Shown one piece after another: positions 37,268 through 47,803 of a DNA stretch of 64,000 nucleotides. Made by a program: the position numbers and the translations under genes. Position 1 is the stretch's first letter. Each line of letters begins with the position of its first letter. Origin of the DNA: CAWAHD01 sp963781785. GTDB lineage: Bacteria; Planctomycetota; Planctomycetia; Isosphaerales; Isosphaeraceae. The notes under the pieces are model-generated. The model saw nothing but the letters and a program-made list of their open reading frames with translations. It ran no database searches and had not been told where the DNA came from. The stretch lies in NCBI GenBank assembly GCA_963781785.1, contig CAWAHD010000005.1, positions 1,922,001-1,986,000 of the forward strand. The letters are read 5' to 3'.

Positions 37268-38179
37268 CTAGCCGGCAATCGATTCACGAGTTCGCCAGCA
37301 GTTGAGGGGCCTAGAGGAGCAGTGGGATGAATCCGGAATATCCGAAATAACTTGAAAATAGGTCTGACACCCTGGACGAAATAACTTGAAAATAGGTCTG
37401 ACACCCTGGACGCTGATCGTGCACCCGGTGAGCGTCGTTCCGCCGTAGCTCCACACCCCGCCGCCGCCCCTGCCTGCGGAGTTTCCGCTGATCGTGCAGT
37501 CGGTGAGTGTCATCGTGCCACCGAAGTTAACGACCCCGCCGCCGGAGTAGACTGCTCCTGCGGGGTTTCCGCTGATGGTGCAGCCGGTGAGCGTCGCCGT
37601 GCCAAAGCTGTCCAAACCACCGCCGGCGTTTCCGCTGATCGTGCAGTCGGTGAGCGTCGCCGTGCCCGCGTTGTCCACCCCGCCGCCGTAATAGCCGTTA
37701 TTCCCCCCCGTGATGGTGAGGCCCGAGAGAGTCGCTGTGACGCCCGAATCGATCTTGAACACACTGTTGGCGTGGCCCGCCGCAGTGTAGTCGCCGTCGA
37801 CGGTCACGCCGGCCTTCGGGCCTGTGATCGTCACCGGACCGGTGGTGTCGCTCAGCTCGAGCGGGGCGAGGGCCGGGTTAAGGGAAATCGTCTGCGGCGT
37901 GGCGAACACCTTTTTGTCGAAGGTGATCGTCTCGGTACCGCCGTTCGTATTCGCCAGGACGATCGCCTGGCGCAGGTCGGTCTCGCCAGCGACGGGCGTG
38001 TCGGTGGGGTTGTTGACGACGATCGTGGAGAGCAGCGAGCGTTCCTCGAGCGCCAGGAGCGTCGGCCGCATCCGCCACCGTTGCCGTCTCCGGATCGTAC
38101 CCTGCCCGCCCCTGCCTCGACCCTCATCAAGTTGTGACTCATGGTTCTGTCGCTCCGCTTGTGCCGCAAAACCTGCCAT
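37268..38179 (-). pseudogene. Secreted right-handed beta-helix protein, truncated
   Basis: The N-terminal part has LALEERSLLST, the short motif found at the start of many exported planctomycete proteins, then NTNGGTETITFDKKVFATPQ, a common opening of 'polymorphic' beta-helix proteins. At least four repeats of the type LTDCTISGNxAGGG follow (37420-37700). At 37411 the reading enters a tandem repeat (VQGVRPIFKLFRPGCQ) and the helix is lost; intact relatives run for many hundred residues. So the gene seems cut by the repeat. The start is uncertain; ATG 38179 and ATG 38071 are both possible. Confidence 0.6.
37344..37411. repeat. 34-bp tandem duplication at the broken end of the beta-helix gene
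   Basis: GAAATAACTTGAAAATAGGT followed by CTGACACCCTGGAC occurs twice without a gap (37344-37377, 37378-37411). The core AACTTGAAA.TAGG.CTGAC also forms the arms of the palindrome at 52644-52695. Confidence 0.75.
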
Positions 38180-38303
38180 TGGGATTCAAGAGATCCCCCT
38201 ATCCCTAGAGCCCCATTTCCTGACCAAGTTGTTACGCGCGAAGTTGGCGGGTTTCGGGCAATCCTTGGAATTCATGAGATCCCGCTATCCCTTCAGCAAA
38301 GTC

Positions 38304-38756
38304 CTAAGTCCCTTGCGCATAAGGGTATGACGCCGGTGTAAAGGCGGGGCCGCCAGGGTGAGGGGACGGTCCACGGGGATAGAGGTCTGATCGGTCTGGG
38401 ACGGATCGGAGGCGGGACACGATGGCTGCGCCACCTGGCGAACCACGGATCAGCGGGCTTGTCTTCCGGGCGGTTTGCTGGGCTGGATCGTCCTCTGGAC
38501 TTCCTCGACCAGAATGACCGTAACAGGCGAACAGATCTTTTTCGCCCTCGAACGGGATTTCCACTCGAACGGTCACGGGAGCGCTACCTGGCGTCAGCGA
38601 TGGCGGAGAACATTCGAACTCCTCTTCCAAAACTGGGAGTTTAATTTGATGTTTGGCCGCGAAATCGGCAGCCATTGATTCGATGTCGCCTTTTAGGATT
38701 TCGTCGTCCGACAACCGCTTGATTTCATCGACCATCTCATTGCGGATATTGATCAT
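38304..38756 (-). pseudogene. Conserved cytosolic protein, N-terminal part with foreign tail
   Basis: The first 75 residues (MVDEIKRLSDDEILKGDIES, MAADFAAKHQIKLPVLEEEF, VTVRVEIPFEGEKDLF) form a coherent start of a protein that I recall from planctomycetes, in which '..VxIPFxGExELF' is followed by a longer domain. Here the sequence after LFACYGHSG is of low complexity and does not continue. So it seems truncated at about 38520. Function unknown. Confidence 0.4.
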
Positions 38757-38954
38757 GTAGTCTTATATGTTCATCTGATTAAACATGTTTCCACCCATCG
38801 AACCGCTCCCACGTAACTCTGCCTCGCGGTTGGGAAATACGATCGCCCCGCAGCAGCAGAATCATAACAGGACGCACGATGAAGCGGCTGAATAGGTGCG
38901 GCCCCGTTCGGCCAACCATCCCAACCAAGCGGGAAGCCTACCAGCGAGGCCGAT

Positions 38955-39152
38955 TTGGCAGCAATTTGGCAACAGGATTGGCAATATCAGCCCAATGCGG
39001 CTACAAGGTACGCGGGTGAATACTGCATCCTAACTGCATCTAAACCACTGGCTTTAAGTGTCGCTCCAACGTGTTTCCACGAGTATGGCAGACGCCCCGG
39101 ACTCAAAATCCGGTGGGGTAACACCAGTGTGAGTTCAAGTCCCACCTTCGGT
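38955..39152 (+). repeat. att-like module 6: iterons plus tRNA-Leu 3' fragment
   Basis: 198 bp. Iterons TTGGCAGCAAT TTGGCAACAGGA TTGGCAAT; tRNA part CCGGA-CTCAAAA-TCCGG (CAA), a different variable arm (TGGGGTAACACCA), T-arm GTGAG-TTCAAGT-CCCAC with one mismatch, acceptor CTTCGGTA. Confidence 0.75.
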
Positions 39153-39591
39153 ACTAGGATGAAGGTATTCAAAAGCGAGCATAGCTAAATCTGAGCGGTC
39201 AGAGACCAGGGACATTGGCCGTCTCCTCGGTCGACCAGCCGCGGCCACACGTTTAACGACAAAATGCGAGGGACTCTATCAGGAAGGCGCAATCGTGGCG
39301 GCCGCGCTTCGATGGGCGGTATGGCGGTACCCGCGATCGCCAGGCGTTGATCTTCCACCTGACCGGCGCGATCATCGAATGGCATCGAGTCACGCCGACG
39401 TCGGGCTTCGTCGGGCTGCCGGCGATATCGGGCCTCGCGGTAACAGACCTTCACCTTTCGCGGCGACAGACTGGAGCGACTGTCGAAAACCAAAAACAAA
39501 GCTTGACCGCTCGAAAGCTTGACCCCTCGAATTGTTTCGGAATCGCACTTCCTGTCACCAGCGCGTCCGCCCCGCCGGCAACTACCATCCG

Positions 39592-39838
39592 CCAGAAGAG
39601 CCAATGACAAAAGCGGACGCCGGGTCGATGGCGTCGCCGGCATCGTTGCCGTTGACCGACCAGTAGCTTTCGATCGCCTGCATGGCGACGGCGTTGTTGT
39701 CGTAGATCGTGCTGCCGGCGATGACGATGTCCTGGTCGGACCCGCTGTCGAGCATGGCCTCCCTTCAGCGCCGCCGATGATCAAATTATTGCCCTCGGTT
39801 TCCACCAGCAGGACTCCCGAGCTACTGCCGACGAACAC
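39592..39838 (-). pseudogene. C-terminal remnant of a secreted repeat protein
   Basis: In one frame: SSSGVLLVETEGNNLIIGG; in the next: MLDSGSDQDIVIAGSTIYDN and AVAMQAIESYWSVNG, ending at TAG 39592-39594. The NNLIIGG...DMLDSGSDQDI-like pattern resembles the end of calcium-binding or hemolysin-type repeat proteins of planctomycetes. One frameshift near 39755 separates the two pieces. No N-terminal part is found, and it lies directly behind the stop of the TIGR03118-like gene. The stretch 39185-39591 shows nothing that I can support. Confidence 0.4.
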
Positions 39839-39844
39839 GTAGGG

Positions 39845-41177
39845 CTATTCGTTGCCGCCGCCGTTGCCGTGGTAGATGGTCACGGGCCCGTTGGGCGTGA
39901 TCTCGCCGTAGAGCGAGAGGTTCCTACCGATCCCTGACTGGAGTCTATCGAGCTCTGCGGTGAAGAGCAGGGCGACGTGCGGTTTGCCGGAAGTCCCCAG
40001 GCCGGGGCCGAAATGGATAGACCGGAGCCCGGGGATTGTGAGCGGCGCGAGGCCGTCTTCGTCGGGAATCCATCCCTGGAATTTTGCACTGGCCTCGCTC
40101 TGGTTCACGGTGACCTTGTAGGCGTCGATTTGCCCGCTGCTGAAATTGCCGACCAAGAGGTCGCCGCCGAACTCGCCGAACAAACCTTGTTTTATAAAGG
40201 CCATTCCCCAGGGTGATTGGAGGTTTCCTCCCGACTTCGTGTCAGAGGCGATCTGTCCCAGAAACTCGCCGTTGTTGGTGAACACGGCAACCGCCCCACC
40301 CTGGAAGTTGGGGCCTCGATACGTGACGTACAGATAGTGCTCCTGGTGAGTGCCCAGCGAGAGGTCACGGACGCCGTAGGGGAGAAACCCCGCAGGAAGA
40401 ATGGGATCGATAAAGTTGCCGATGAAGCTGCCGCTGAAGTTACTGATACCGAGGGGCACCTGATGAAAGGAACCATCGAAGACCTGGATTCCCGGGTTCG
40501 TGCCCTCGTTGGCGGCGTAGAGGTAAGGCTGGCCGTTGAAGGTGCCGGCGGCCAGGCCGGTGTACTCCGCCCCCGTCGAGCTGTTGTTGACCATGATAAC
40601 GGCCGAAGTGGCTTTTGTAATGTTCCCCTTGACGGAAAAGCCCTCGATGCCCTCGATCGTGCCCTGGAGCGTGTCAACGATGTAGGTGGCGGGAACGGGT
40701 TTTTTGCGATGGGGCCCTGGGATCAAGAAGTCCATGGGGTGCGTATTTTGGACCAAGCCGGTAGGGCCGCTCGGTTCGTTGACCGTGGGGATCGTCACCG
40801 CCGACTTCGACTCGATGACATTGCGCGCCGTTGGCGGTGATCTTGTACGACGTGACTACGCCCGTACCTTGGTCAGCGACGAATATCGGAGGATATACAT
40901 CAGGTTTCTGTGGGAAGTTTACGTCCCACGGGTTGACCAGTCTCGGGTCGGTATAAGGGCCAAACCCCGGGATGTTCGACACCAGGTTGGTTTGCGTGTA
41001 ACCGAAGTCGACGGGATCAGAGTAGTCCTCGTGGGCCACGAGAGCGGCCGACAACATCGCACGAACCTCCAGCTCTTCGCCGAACATTCGGCACCGGCGG
41101 CGGCCGCGGAGCGTCAGGCAGGGGCGGCCGTGGCGAACGAGACGCCGCACGCTTTGGATAAGTCTGCGGAAAACCAT
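39845..41177 (-). pseudogene. TIGR03118-like secreted protein, one frameshift
   Basis: Starts at ATG 41177 with a basic N-terminus and the planctomycete export motif EELEVRAMLSAAL. The mature part has YTQTNLVSNIPGFGPYTDPR and LVNPWDVNFPQ, the opening of TIGR03118 proteins. At about 40827 one extra T breaks the frame; without it the sequence reads VIESKSAVTIPTVNEP and goes on with TGLAAGTFNGQPYLYAANEG, LPYGVRDLSLGTHQEHYLYV and LQSPWGMAFI. It is probably a beta-propeller of about 440 residues, exported; function unknown. The C-terminus YHGNGGGNE stop is followed by another protein's remnant. Confidence 0.65.
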
Positions 41178-41602
41178 GGTGATCGTCCATTTTTGGTCGT
41201 TGCGGAGATGGCTCGTTTGCGGCGGCGCGGCCAGGACACAAACCACTTAACACTATCTACTCGAAAGAGCGCATAAAAGGATTTTCTCCAAAAGAATGGT
41301 GCCGCTGCGCACACCGTTGCAGACTGAACCCACTCCACGAGATGCGTCTCTTGGGATCATCCGCCGAAATCGGGGCGACTGCATTTGAACCGAGGCCGAA
41401 AACCGAGTCCAACGAAAAACCGGCGGCTGTCACGAGCGAGGGCCTCTCCTTAGCGGGGTTTTGTCCCCATGGCTCCGAAGACCGTTCCGGCATCGGTCAA
41501 GGATCAATCGGGACGGGTTTACTGCTGTGATCCGACATCGGCCACTGCCGGGCAGCCCATCACACCTGATCGACCCTGTACCGGCCTCTATTCGGGCGCG
41601 AG

Positions 41603-41806
41603 TTGGGAACAAATTGGGAACAGTATTGGCAACGTCAGCCCCATGCGGCCACAATGCGAAAACACCAAGGCGGCGACGTGCGAGCCTTGGATTCGCAGAC
41701 TTTAAGTATCACCGCAACCTGTTTCCAATGCGACGGCGATGGCAGACGTACCGGACTCAAAATCCGGTCCTCGCAAGAGGGTGTGGGTTCAAGTACCACC
41801 TTCGGT
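41603..41806 (+). repeat. att-like module 7: iterons plus tRNA-Leu 3' fragment
   Basis: 204 bp, nearly identical to module 5 with the same order and spacing; similarity again starts at TTGGGAACAAATTGGGAACA. Anticodon stem-loop intact (CTCAAAA), but the T-stem has CCCAC changed to ACCAC (TTCAAGTACCACC). The 35 bases after it (TATTAGCGACTTGTGGTGAA...) resemble those after copy 3. The interval 41178-41602 before it shows no gene. Confidence 0.8.
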
Positions 41807-42049
41807 ATTAGCGACTTGTGGTGAATCGCACCCTGCTTGATCGCCTGCCTGTCCTCTAACTTCACTAGCGCCACCGTCCGAGCGGTCTCGATCTTGCCGA
41901 CCTGCGCTCAGGGGAAGAACTCCTGGAGCGGCAGCTCGGTTATCGGGATGCCGGAAAGGGCGGCGCTCTGTTGCACCCACGGCCACTCGGGCAGCAAGGT
42001 CGGGAGATAGATTATGATGTCTCAGGACCTGCAACGCTTGAGGCGAGGT

Positions 42050-42076
42050 CGGAGATAGGTATGGTGTCCCCGGAAC
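42050..42076 (+). repeat. 27-bp dispersed repeat, copy 4, at the end of a recombinase stub
   Basis: CGGAGATAGGTATGGTGTCC then CCGGAAC. It lies 5 bases beyond the stop of the serine recombinase fragment, so the truncation point and the repeat practically coincide. Confidence 0.7.
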
Positions 42077-42081
42077 TCATG

Positions 42082-42162
42082 TCAGCCCGCGCGTTTCAAA
42101 GCGTCGGTCTGGAGGTCCGGGTCCTGCTCGGTGGTGGAGACGCGGACATAGCCGATCAGCAT
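42082..42162 (-). pseudogene. Serine recombinase (resolvase/invertase), N-terminal stub
   Basis: 26 codons from ATG 42162: MLIGYVRVSTTEQDPDLQTD and six more residues to TGA 42082. YVRVST is the catalytic motif of serine recombinases, the serine being the nucleophile, and the whole stretch is the canonical first strand and helix. The remaining 150 or more residues are absent. The break coincides with the 27-bp dispersed repeat. Confidence 0.75.
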
Positions 42163-42472
42163 AGGTCGTACCTTTCTCGTCGTCGGATCGTACCGAAACT
42201 CGTGTCTCAAGTGAAGATTGTGAGACGTTGATTTCGGAACCGCTTTTCGGTCGATATGCTGGCCCTTTGGAAAGGAATCCAGGGGTGAACGGAGTCTGTC
42301 CTGAAAAGGTCCCTTTTTGGGACGCGACGTCGCCTCGTCACGGGCAAGCGTGAAATGCAAGCGTGAATGCTCGCGGGACCGAAATGTCAAAATCGACACC
42401 CCACGAGAAAAACTTTGGTTCATCGATCGGAAGACGTCGTCTTTATGGGAAGAGGGAAAACGACGTTCGCCC

Positions 42473-43030
42473 ATGACTCAAGACACGACAGGAATTCTGG
42501 AGCCGTTCCGCAAGTACCTCAAGGTCCTGGCCGAGCTGCACCTGGACCGGAAGTTGCGCGGCAAGCTCGACCCCTCCGACGTGGTGCAGCAGACGATGCT
42601 GCGCGCCTACTCGGCCCTCGGGGAAGTGCGCGACCCCCGGCCAGAAGTGCTGGTCGCCTGGCTGCGGCGGATCTTGGCCAGGACGCTGGCCGATGCGGTG
42701 AAGCATTACGAGCGTGACAAGCGGGACGTCTCCCTCGAGCGGTCGCTAGAGGCCGACCTCGACCGTTCCGCCTCGGGCTTCGCGGCATGGCTCGCTGCCG
42801 ACCAGACCTCACCGAGCGGGTGGGCCGAGCGGAACGAGGAGCTGCTGCGCATGGTCGAGGCCCTGGCGGAACTGCCCGAGCTGATGCGCGAGGTCGTTGT
42901 GCTCAAGCACTGCCAGGGCTGGACTCTCCCCCAGATCGCCGAGCGGATCGGCCGAAGTGTCCCATCCGTCGCCTCGCTTTTGCGTCGGGGCCTGGAAGAG
43001 CTGCGAAACCGGTTGAAGACCAGGGAGTGA
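42473..43030 (+). CDS. ECF-type RNA polymerase sigma factor
   Basis: 185 residues from ATG 42473 (MTQDTTGILEPFRKYLKVLA). Region 2 is seen at LRGKLDPSDVVQQTMLRAYS and VLVAWLRRILARTLADAVKH, region 4 at LPELMREVVVLKHCQGWTLP and QIAERIGRSVPSVASLLRRG. This is the planctomycete sigma group that is encoded together with Ser/Thr kinases. The kinase gene begins 3 bases after its stop, so both should be co-transcribed and the kinase probably controls or senses for the sigma factor (inference). A second sigma-kinase pair lies at 55073-58532. Confidence 0.85.
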   Translation: MTQDTTGILEPFRKYLKVLAELHLDRKLRGKLDPSDVVQQTMLRAYSALGEVRDPRPEVLVAWLRRILARTLADAVKHYERDKRDVSLERSLEADLDRSASGFAAWLAADQTSPSGWAERNEELLRMVEALAELPELMREVVVLKHCQGWTLPQIAERIGRSVPSVASLLRRGLEELRNRLKTRE

Positions 43031-43033
43031 CCC

Positions 43034-46000
43034 GTGACGACGCCAAACGACCCCACGATGTCCCACGACTCGCTCGACGCGGTCATCGCCGGTTACATGC
43101 TGGCGGTCGAGGCCGGCGAGGTCCCCAACCGCCAGGAGCTGCTCGACCAACACCTCGAGCATGCCGAGGCGTTGCGCGCCTTCTTCGCCGACCTGGACCG
43201 CATGGATCGCGTCGCCTCCCCTCTGCGCATTGCCGACGGACTGGAGGCAACCGGTGCAGTCGAGGCGAATGGCCACACCGTGATGCCGACCGTCCGTTAC
43301 TTCGGCGACTACGAGCTGCTGGAGGAGATCGCAAGGGGCGGGATGGGGATCGTCTACAAGGCGCGGCAGGTGTCGCTCAACCGGATGGTCGCACTCAAGA
43401 TGATCCTCGCCGGCAGCTTCGCCTCCAGCCGTGACATCCAGCGGTTCCGCACCGAGGCCGAGGCGGCGGCCAACCTCGACCATCCCCACATCGTGCCGAT
43501 CTACGAGGTTGGCGAGCACGAAGGGCAGCAATACTACTCGATGAAGTTCGTCGAAGGGACCTCGCTGGCGAAACACCCGCTGAGTGATCCGCGCAAAGAA
43601 GTCGAACGAATGGTCGCCGTGGTCCGGGCCGTGCACCACGCCGCACCATCGCGGGGTCTTGCACCGCGACCTGAAACCTTCGAACGTGCTCGTTGATTCG
43701 ACGGGAACTGGCCTCGTCACCGACTTCGGCCTGGCGAAACGGCTGGCCGCCAGCGATGGCTCGTTCACCGAGACCGGCCAGGTGCTCGGCACGCCTAAGT
43801 ACATGGCTCCCGAGCAAGCGGCCGGGGGGAAGGACCTGACCGTCGCCGCCGACGTCTACAGCCTGGGCGTCATCCTCTATGAGCGGTTGACAGGGCGAAC
43901 TCCCTTCACCGGCGAGAACGCGCTGACAGTCCTGCGCCAGGCCCGCGAGTCGGAGCCGCCGCGGCCCTCGTCGATCCGGCCGGGGTTGGACCGCGACCTG
44001 GAAACGGTCGTGCTGAAGTGCCTGGAGAAGGAGCCGGGCCGGCGTTATCCGTCGGCCGGCGAGCTGGCCGACGACCTGGCTCGCTGGCTCAAGGGCGAGC
44101 CGATCGCGGCGCGGCCGGTGCGGTGGTTTGAGAAGGCTTGGCTCTGGACGCGGCGCAACCCCGCGCTGGCGACGGCAGGTGGCCTGGCCGCGGCGGGCCT
44201 GGTGGCCGCGGCCGTGATTTCCTCGATCGCGGCTTTTCAGGCGCAGGCGCGAGCAAAGGCGGAGCGCGAGCGGCGGGAGATCGCCGATCAGGCGAAAATG
44301 GATTCAGACACAGCGCGAGATAGGTTTGAACAGAGCGCCGCTCGCAGCCTGGTGGGGCCCTTCGACGCTCTTTCCGAGAGGACTAGCTTCGGGCAGCCCG
44401 AGGTGGCACCCTTGACCGATACGGAGGTCGAGCGCCTCTGGGAGCTGGCGGAGGAGCGCGATGACCGGCTTCGAATGCGATTCCTGTACGAGGCCATTCG
44501 TGACCCGATGGCTGTGCGTCAGCTTCTCGCTCGAGCCGAGCCGGCTCTGATCGCGGCCGTGGGCCTCGACTCGATGAGACGCGACCGTGCCGCCAAGTTG
44601 CTGGCGGATCGCTTCCTCGATCCGAAGCTCGGGACCCCGGCCCATCGGGCCGACGTAGCACTGATTGCCCTTGAGCTTGAAGACCAGGCCGGCGCCGCCA
44701 CGCGGGATTGTACCGCGACCGTGATCGAGGCAGCCGCGGCCAGCCAGCCAGGATCAGGAGCATCCGACTGGCAATTCCATATGACCCATAACGTAGCCCG
44801 CCTTGAGCCGAATACCCTCGCCCAGATGCTTGCCCAAATCAAAGTACGAAACCCTATACATGTCACACGGGGACTTTTTATACATGTCACACGGGGACTT
44901 CTTGAGGGGGATGGACTGTTCGGGCCTCTAGTGGAAACCGTGGCAGAGCGCCTTGATCCGGCAGAAGCGGAGCGGATTGTCCAGATGCTCTCCGCCGCTC
45001 TGGTTCGAGAAAAAGATAAATTCCGCAAAATTGAATTTGAAGACGTCTTGATATCTATAATGTGTAAAAAGGCGCCCGCTCGCGCCATCGAGATGCTATC
45101 CGATCGTTTCAGGCGCCTGTTCGACGATGACTGGGGTCAAGAGCAACTCGACCATCTGGTGGAGTCTCTGTATGGATTCGACAATTACATGCCCCAGGCT
45201 GAGGCTTGCCGATTGTATGATATGGCCGGCCATTCTCTCGCCGCTGCCCGTGAGCGAGAGAAGGATGCAACAAAGCGGCGGATTCTAGCGCATTCGCTAA
45301 CTGATGCATCAATGTTTTTTATTAATTTTGATCATTATTCATCGCTAATGGACCGGATGACCCCGACCGAGGCCGCGAAAGTTTGCGACCAGGTCGCGCG
45401 CCTTGTGCTCGAGGACCTGTCAGAGGCGAAGGTCAGCGATCTTTATCAGCCAGCTCTGTTCAATCGCCCCGCGGACTCCGGGATTCCGCGCTGGAATCTA
45501 TCAATCGCGGCGGCGACCATCGTGGAGCGGATGAGGCCGGGGGAGGCCGGGAAGGTGGCCTCGCCGGCTGCTCGTGTTCTGGCTGACGCCGTAGAGAAGA
45601 CGACGGATGCGAAGGTACGCAGGGCGATTGCACTGGATTTGACTCGAGTAACCAGCCGGTTGAGCACGACCGAGGCCGCGAAGATTTGTGGCCGGGTCGG
45701 CCAGGTGTTGACGGCGGCTCTCGAGAAAGAGACACACGATGAGGACCGCCTGATTCTGGCGTCTGGGCTCGCATGCATTGCGGTTCGCCTCACACCGTCC
45801 GACGCTGCCAGTGCGGTCGGGCTGGTGGCTCGCACCGCGGCGCGTCATGAATCGAACGACCTGTCCGATCTGTTCGCCTTTTTGGGCCAAAAGCCAACTC
45901 CTTCCGATGCGAGCCGCGCGGCGCGGCTCATCCTGGCGGCGCTGGAACTAGAGAGGGACCCCAACACCCGCTGGTGTCTGGTAACGGGTCTGGCCCTGGT

Positions 46001-47219
46001 GGCAGTTCGGATGGAGCCGGCCGACGTCACCCGGATAAGTGGTCCCGCCTTACCGCGACTCTTAACCGCGATGCAGCAAAAGGAGGAACGCTGGGTCCTC
46101 CAGGTGTCCACGTTCTCGGACGCACTCAAGGTGGTGGCAGATTGTGATCCACGCCAGGCGGCTCAGGCCGCGCGGGCGCTGATTGCTGAGCTAAGGAAGC
46201 CAGATATGGATGGCTTTCTTAACCGCCAACGCCTGGAATGTCTGAGAGCTCTCGCGGACCATACGCCGGTTGAGGAGGCCGCCCAGATCGCTCGAGTGCT
46301 GGCCGCAGCCTTGATTCGAAAGCCGGCGGATTCCTTCCGCTGGCTTCAGTTGGAAACGTTCACGAAGCTCGCGAACCGGATGACGCCAGCCGACGCCGCC
46401 AGAATCTCCCAGGTAATTGCCGACGCCCTGGCTGATGAGAAGGATTGGGATACTTGCAAGCCTCTGCTAAAGCCCTTGATAAGCCTTGCTAACCGGATGA
46501 CGCCAACCGAGGCCGCCAAGGTGCGCGGCCGGGTCGCCCGAATGCTCATTGTGCCGGGGAACCTGGCAAGGATGGCCAAGATGCCACACCCAGAGTGGGA
46601 GCGCCAGTCGCTCGCGTCGGACCTGGTGTCGCTCGCCAGCCCGATGGAACCCGAGGAGGCGAATTGGATTTTCCGCGAGGTGATCCGGTCTCTCTTGCAA
46701 GAACTTCAAGCACCTGATGATTCGATCGTCCAGCTTCTGCCACAGCTCGATCCCTCGACCGCCAGAGAGCTGGCTCGGGAGCTGGCTCTGCGGGCGTGTT
46801 CGGATAACAAGCTGTGGTCTGATAGTTTGTGGAGGGGTGGCCCTACTTTCAATGAGACGCTCTCGGCTCGTTTGAACGCGATCCTCACCGACGTTGGTCG
46901 CACGCCGCCTGCCCCTCAACCCGCCGAGACGAAGGCAGGAGACCAGAAGCCGCCGAGCACGCCGCTGCCATGCAGACTGACGACGCCGGAATTGGTCGAG
47001 CTGCTCAAGATGCCGACTTGTTTCGGCGCGGCCCGGCGGGTCGTCCTCGACCATCTGGGCAACCGCTACGGCCGGCGGTTCGTCAATCACTGGGCGTTCG
47101 TGCGTGTTGCCCGGGAGCAGGGACTGGATTTCGACTTCACCACGACGCCGAAACGACCCAAGCCCAAGGAAACGGTCGAGCGAATGCTCAAGATTCTCGA
47201 TCGGCCCGATCATTCGTGA
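43034..47219 (+). pseudogene. Ser/Thr protein kinase with long helical-repeat tail, one frameshift
   Basis: Starts at GTG 43034, 3 bases after the sigma stop. N-terminal domain (HLEHAEALRAFFADLD), then kinase: YELLEEIARGGMGIVYKARQ, ATP lysine in VALKMI, HRDLKPSN, TDFGLAK, MAPEQA. The frame is lost at about 43643, where one extra G in GCC-g-CAC precedes HHRGVLHRDLKPSNVL. After a membrane helix (about 44160-44235) comes a long alpha-solenoid built of repeats of about 50 residues containing MTPTEAAKVCxxVAR and LAxRMxP (45350-46550). A 24-bp tandem repeat lies in frame at 44855. The C-terminal domain TPELVELLKMPTCFGAARRV ends at TGA 47217-47219. The joined protein is about 1,395 residues. Confidence 0.75.
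44855..44902 (+). repeat. 24-bp in-frame tandem duplication inside the kinase gene
   Basis: TATACATGTCACACGGGGAC plus TTTT occurs twice in a row and adds IHVTRGLF-IHVTRGLL to the protein between two regions of normal composition. It is more AT-rich than its surroundings. Confidence 0.7.
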
Positions 47220-47435
47220 TTCCCGAGAGGCGGCGACGAAGAGTGCTGGCAAGTCGTCTCGGTCAACCAGTAAACCACCAGTGCAGACGCTGAAGGCCGG
47301 TTCGATCAAAGCGAACTCCGGCTTAGCGTTGTTTCTTGTCTGTATGTTACGGGAAGGGCATTATGTGGCTTCCGATCCTGCTCGAGGTGGCTCAGTGCCA
47401 GCGTCGGGAGACCGATCGCCACATAATTGGTTTGG

Positions 47436-47803
47436 TCACATAACCGGCGTTATCTTCTGAAGTAGATAACGGCGGTAGTTGAAAAACGTCGCCCTGCATC
47501 CTCCTCCGTGCTCGACGAACGCCTTGACGCGCTCGGTGGTACTGCGGTGGGCGTTGCTGGTCAGCAGCTGGGAGGCAATTCTGGCCCGCTTGTTCTCAGC
47601 TTCCACCGCCAGGACGTCGGTCCAGTCCATGCCGGCGGCCTTGCGCTCCCTGGCCCGGACATATTGCCGCATCGACGGCTCACGCACCCGGTGCAGATTC
47701 TCGCCAAACCATTGGTAGATTTCCGCGTCGTCGAACCATGTCCCGGCCTTGCGGTGCACCTCGGCCGCGCTGGGCTGCCTCGCGGGCTGGCCGGAAGCCT
47801 CGA
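47436..47803 (-). pseudogene. Conserved planctomycete protein, 5' end cut at an att module
   Basis: About 110 residues are coherent: TWFDDAEIYQWFGENLHRVR, EPSMRQYVRARERKAAGMDW, ARIASQLLTSNAHRSTTERV, HGGGCRATFFNYRRYLLQKI, stop at 47458 region (frame open to 47436). I recall the same pattern in longer planctomycete proteins of unknown function. Upstream the frame enters the iterons of att module 8 at 47804, so the N-terminal part is lost exactly at the module boundary. Confidence 0.45.

Noticed and set aside
37420..37700. Repeats in the beta-helix gene as a CRISPR array
   Set aside because: The repeat units encode LTDCTISGN-type protein repeats in one frame, with degenerate DNA sequence and no spacers.
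41820..42030. Possible protein remnant on the - strand (LPTLLPEWPWVQQSAALSGI)
   Set aside because: Coherent for about 35 residues only, interrupted by a stop and frame changes; no family recognised.
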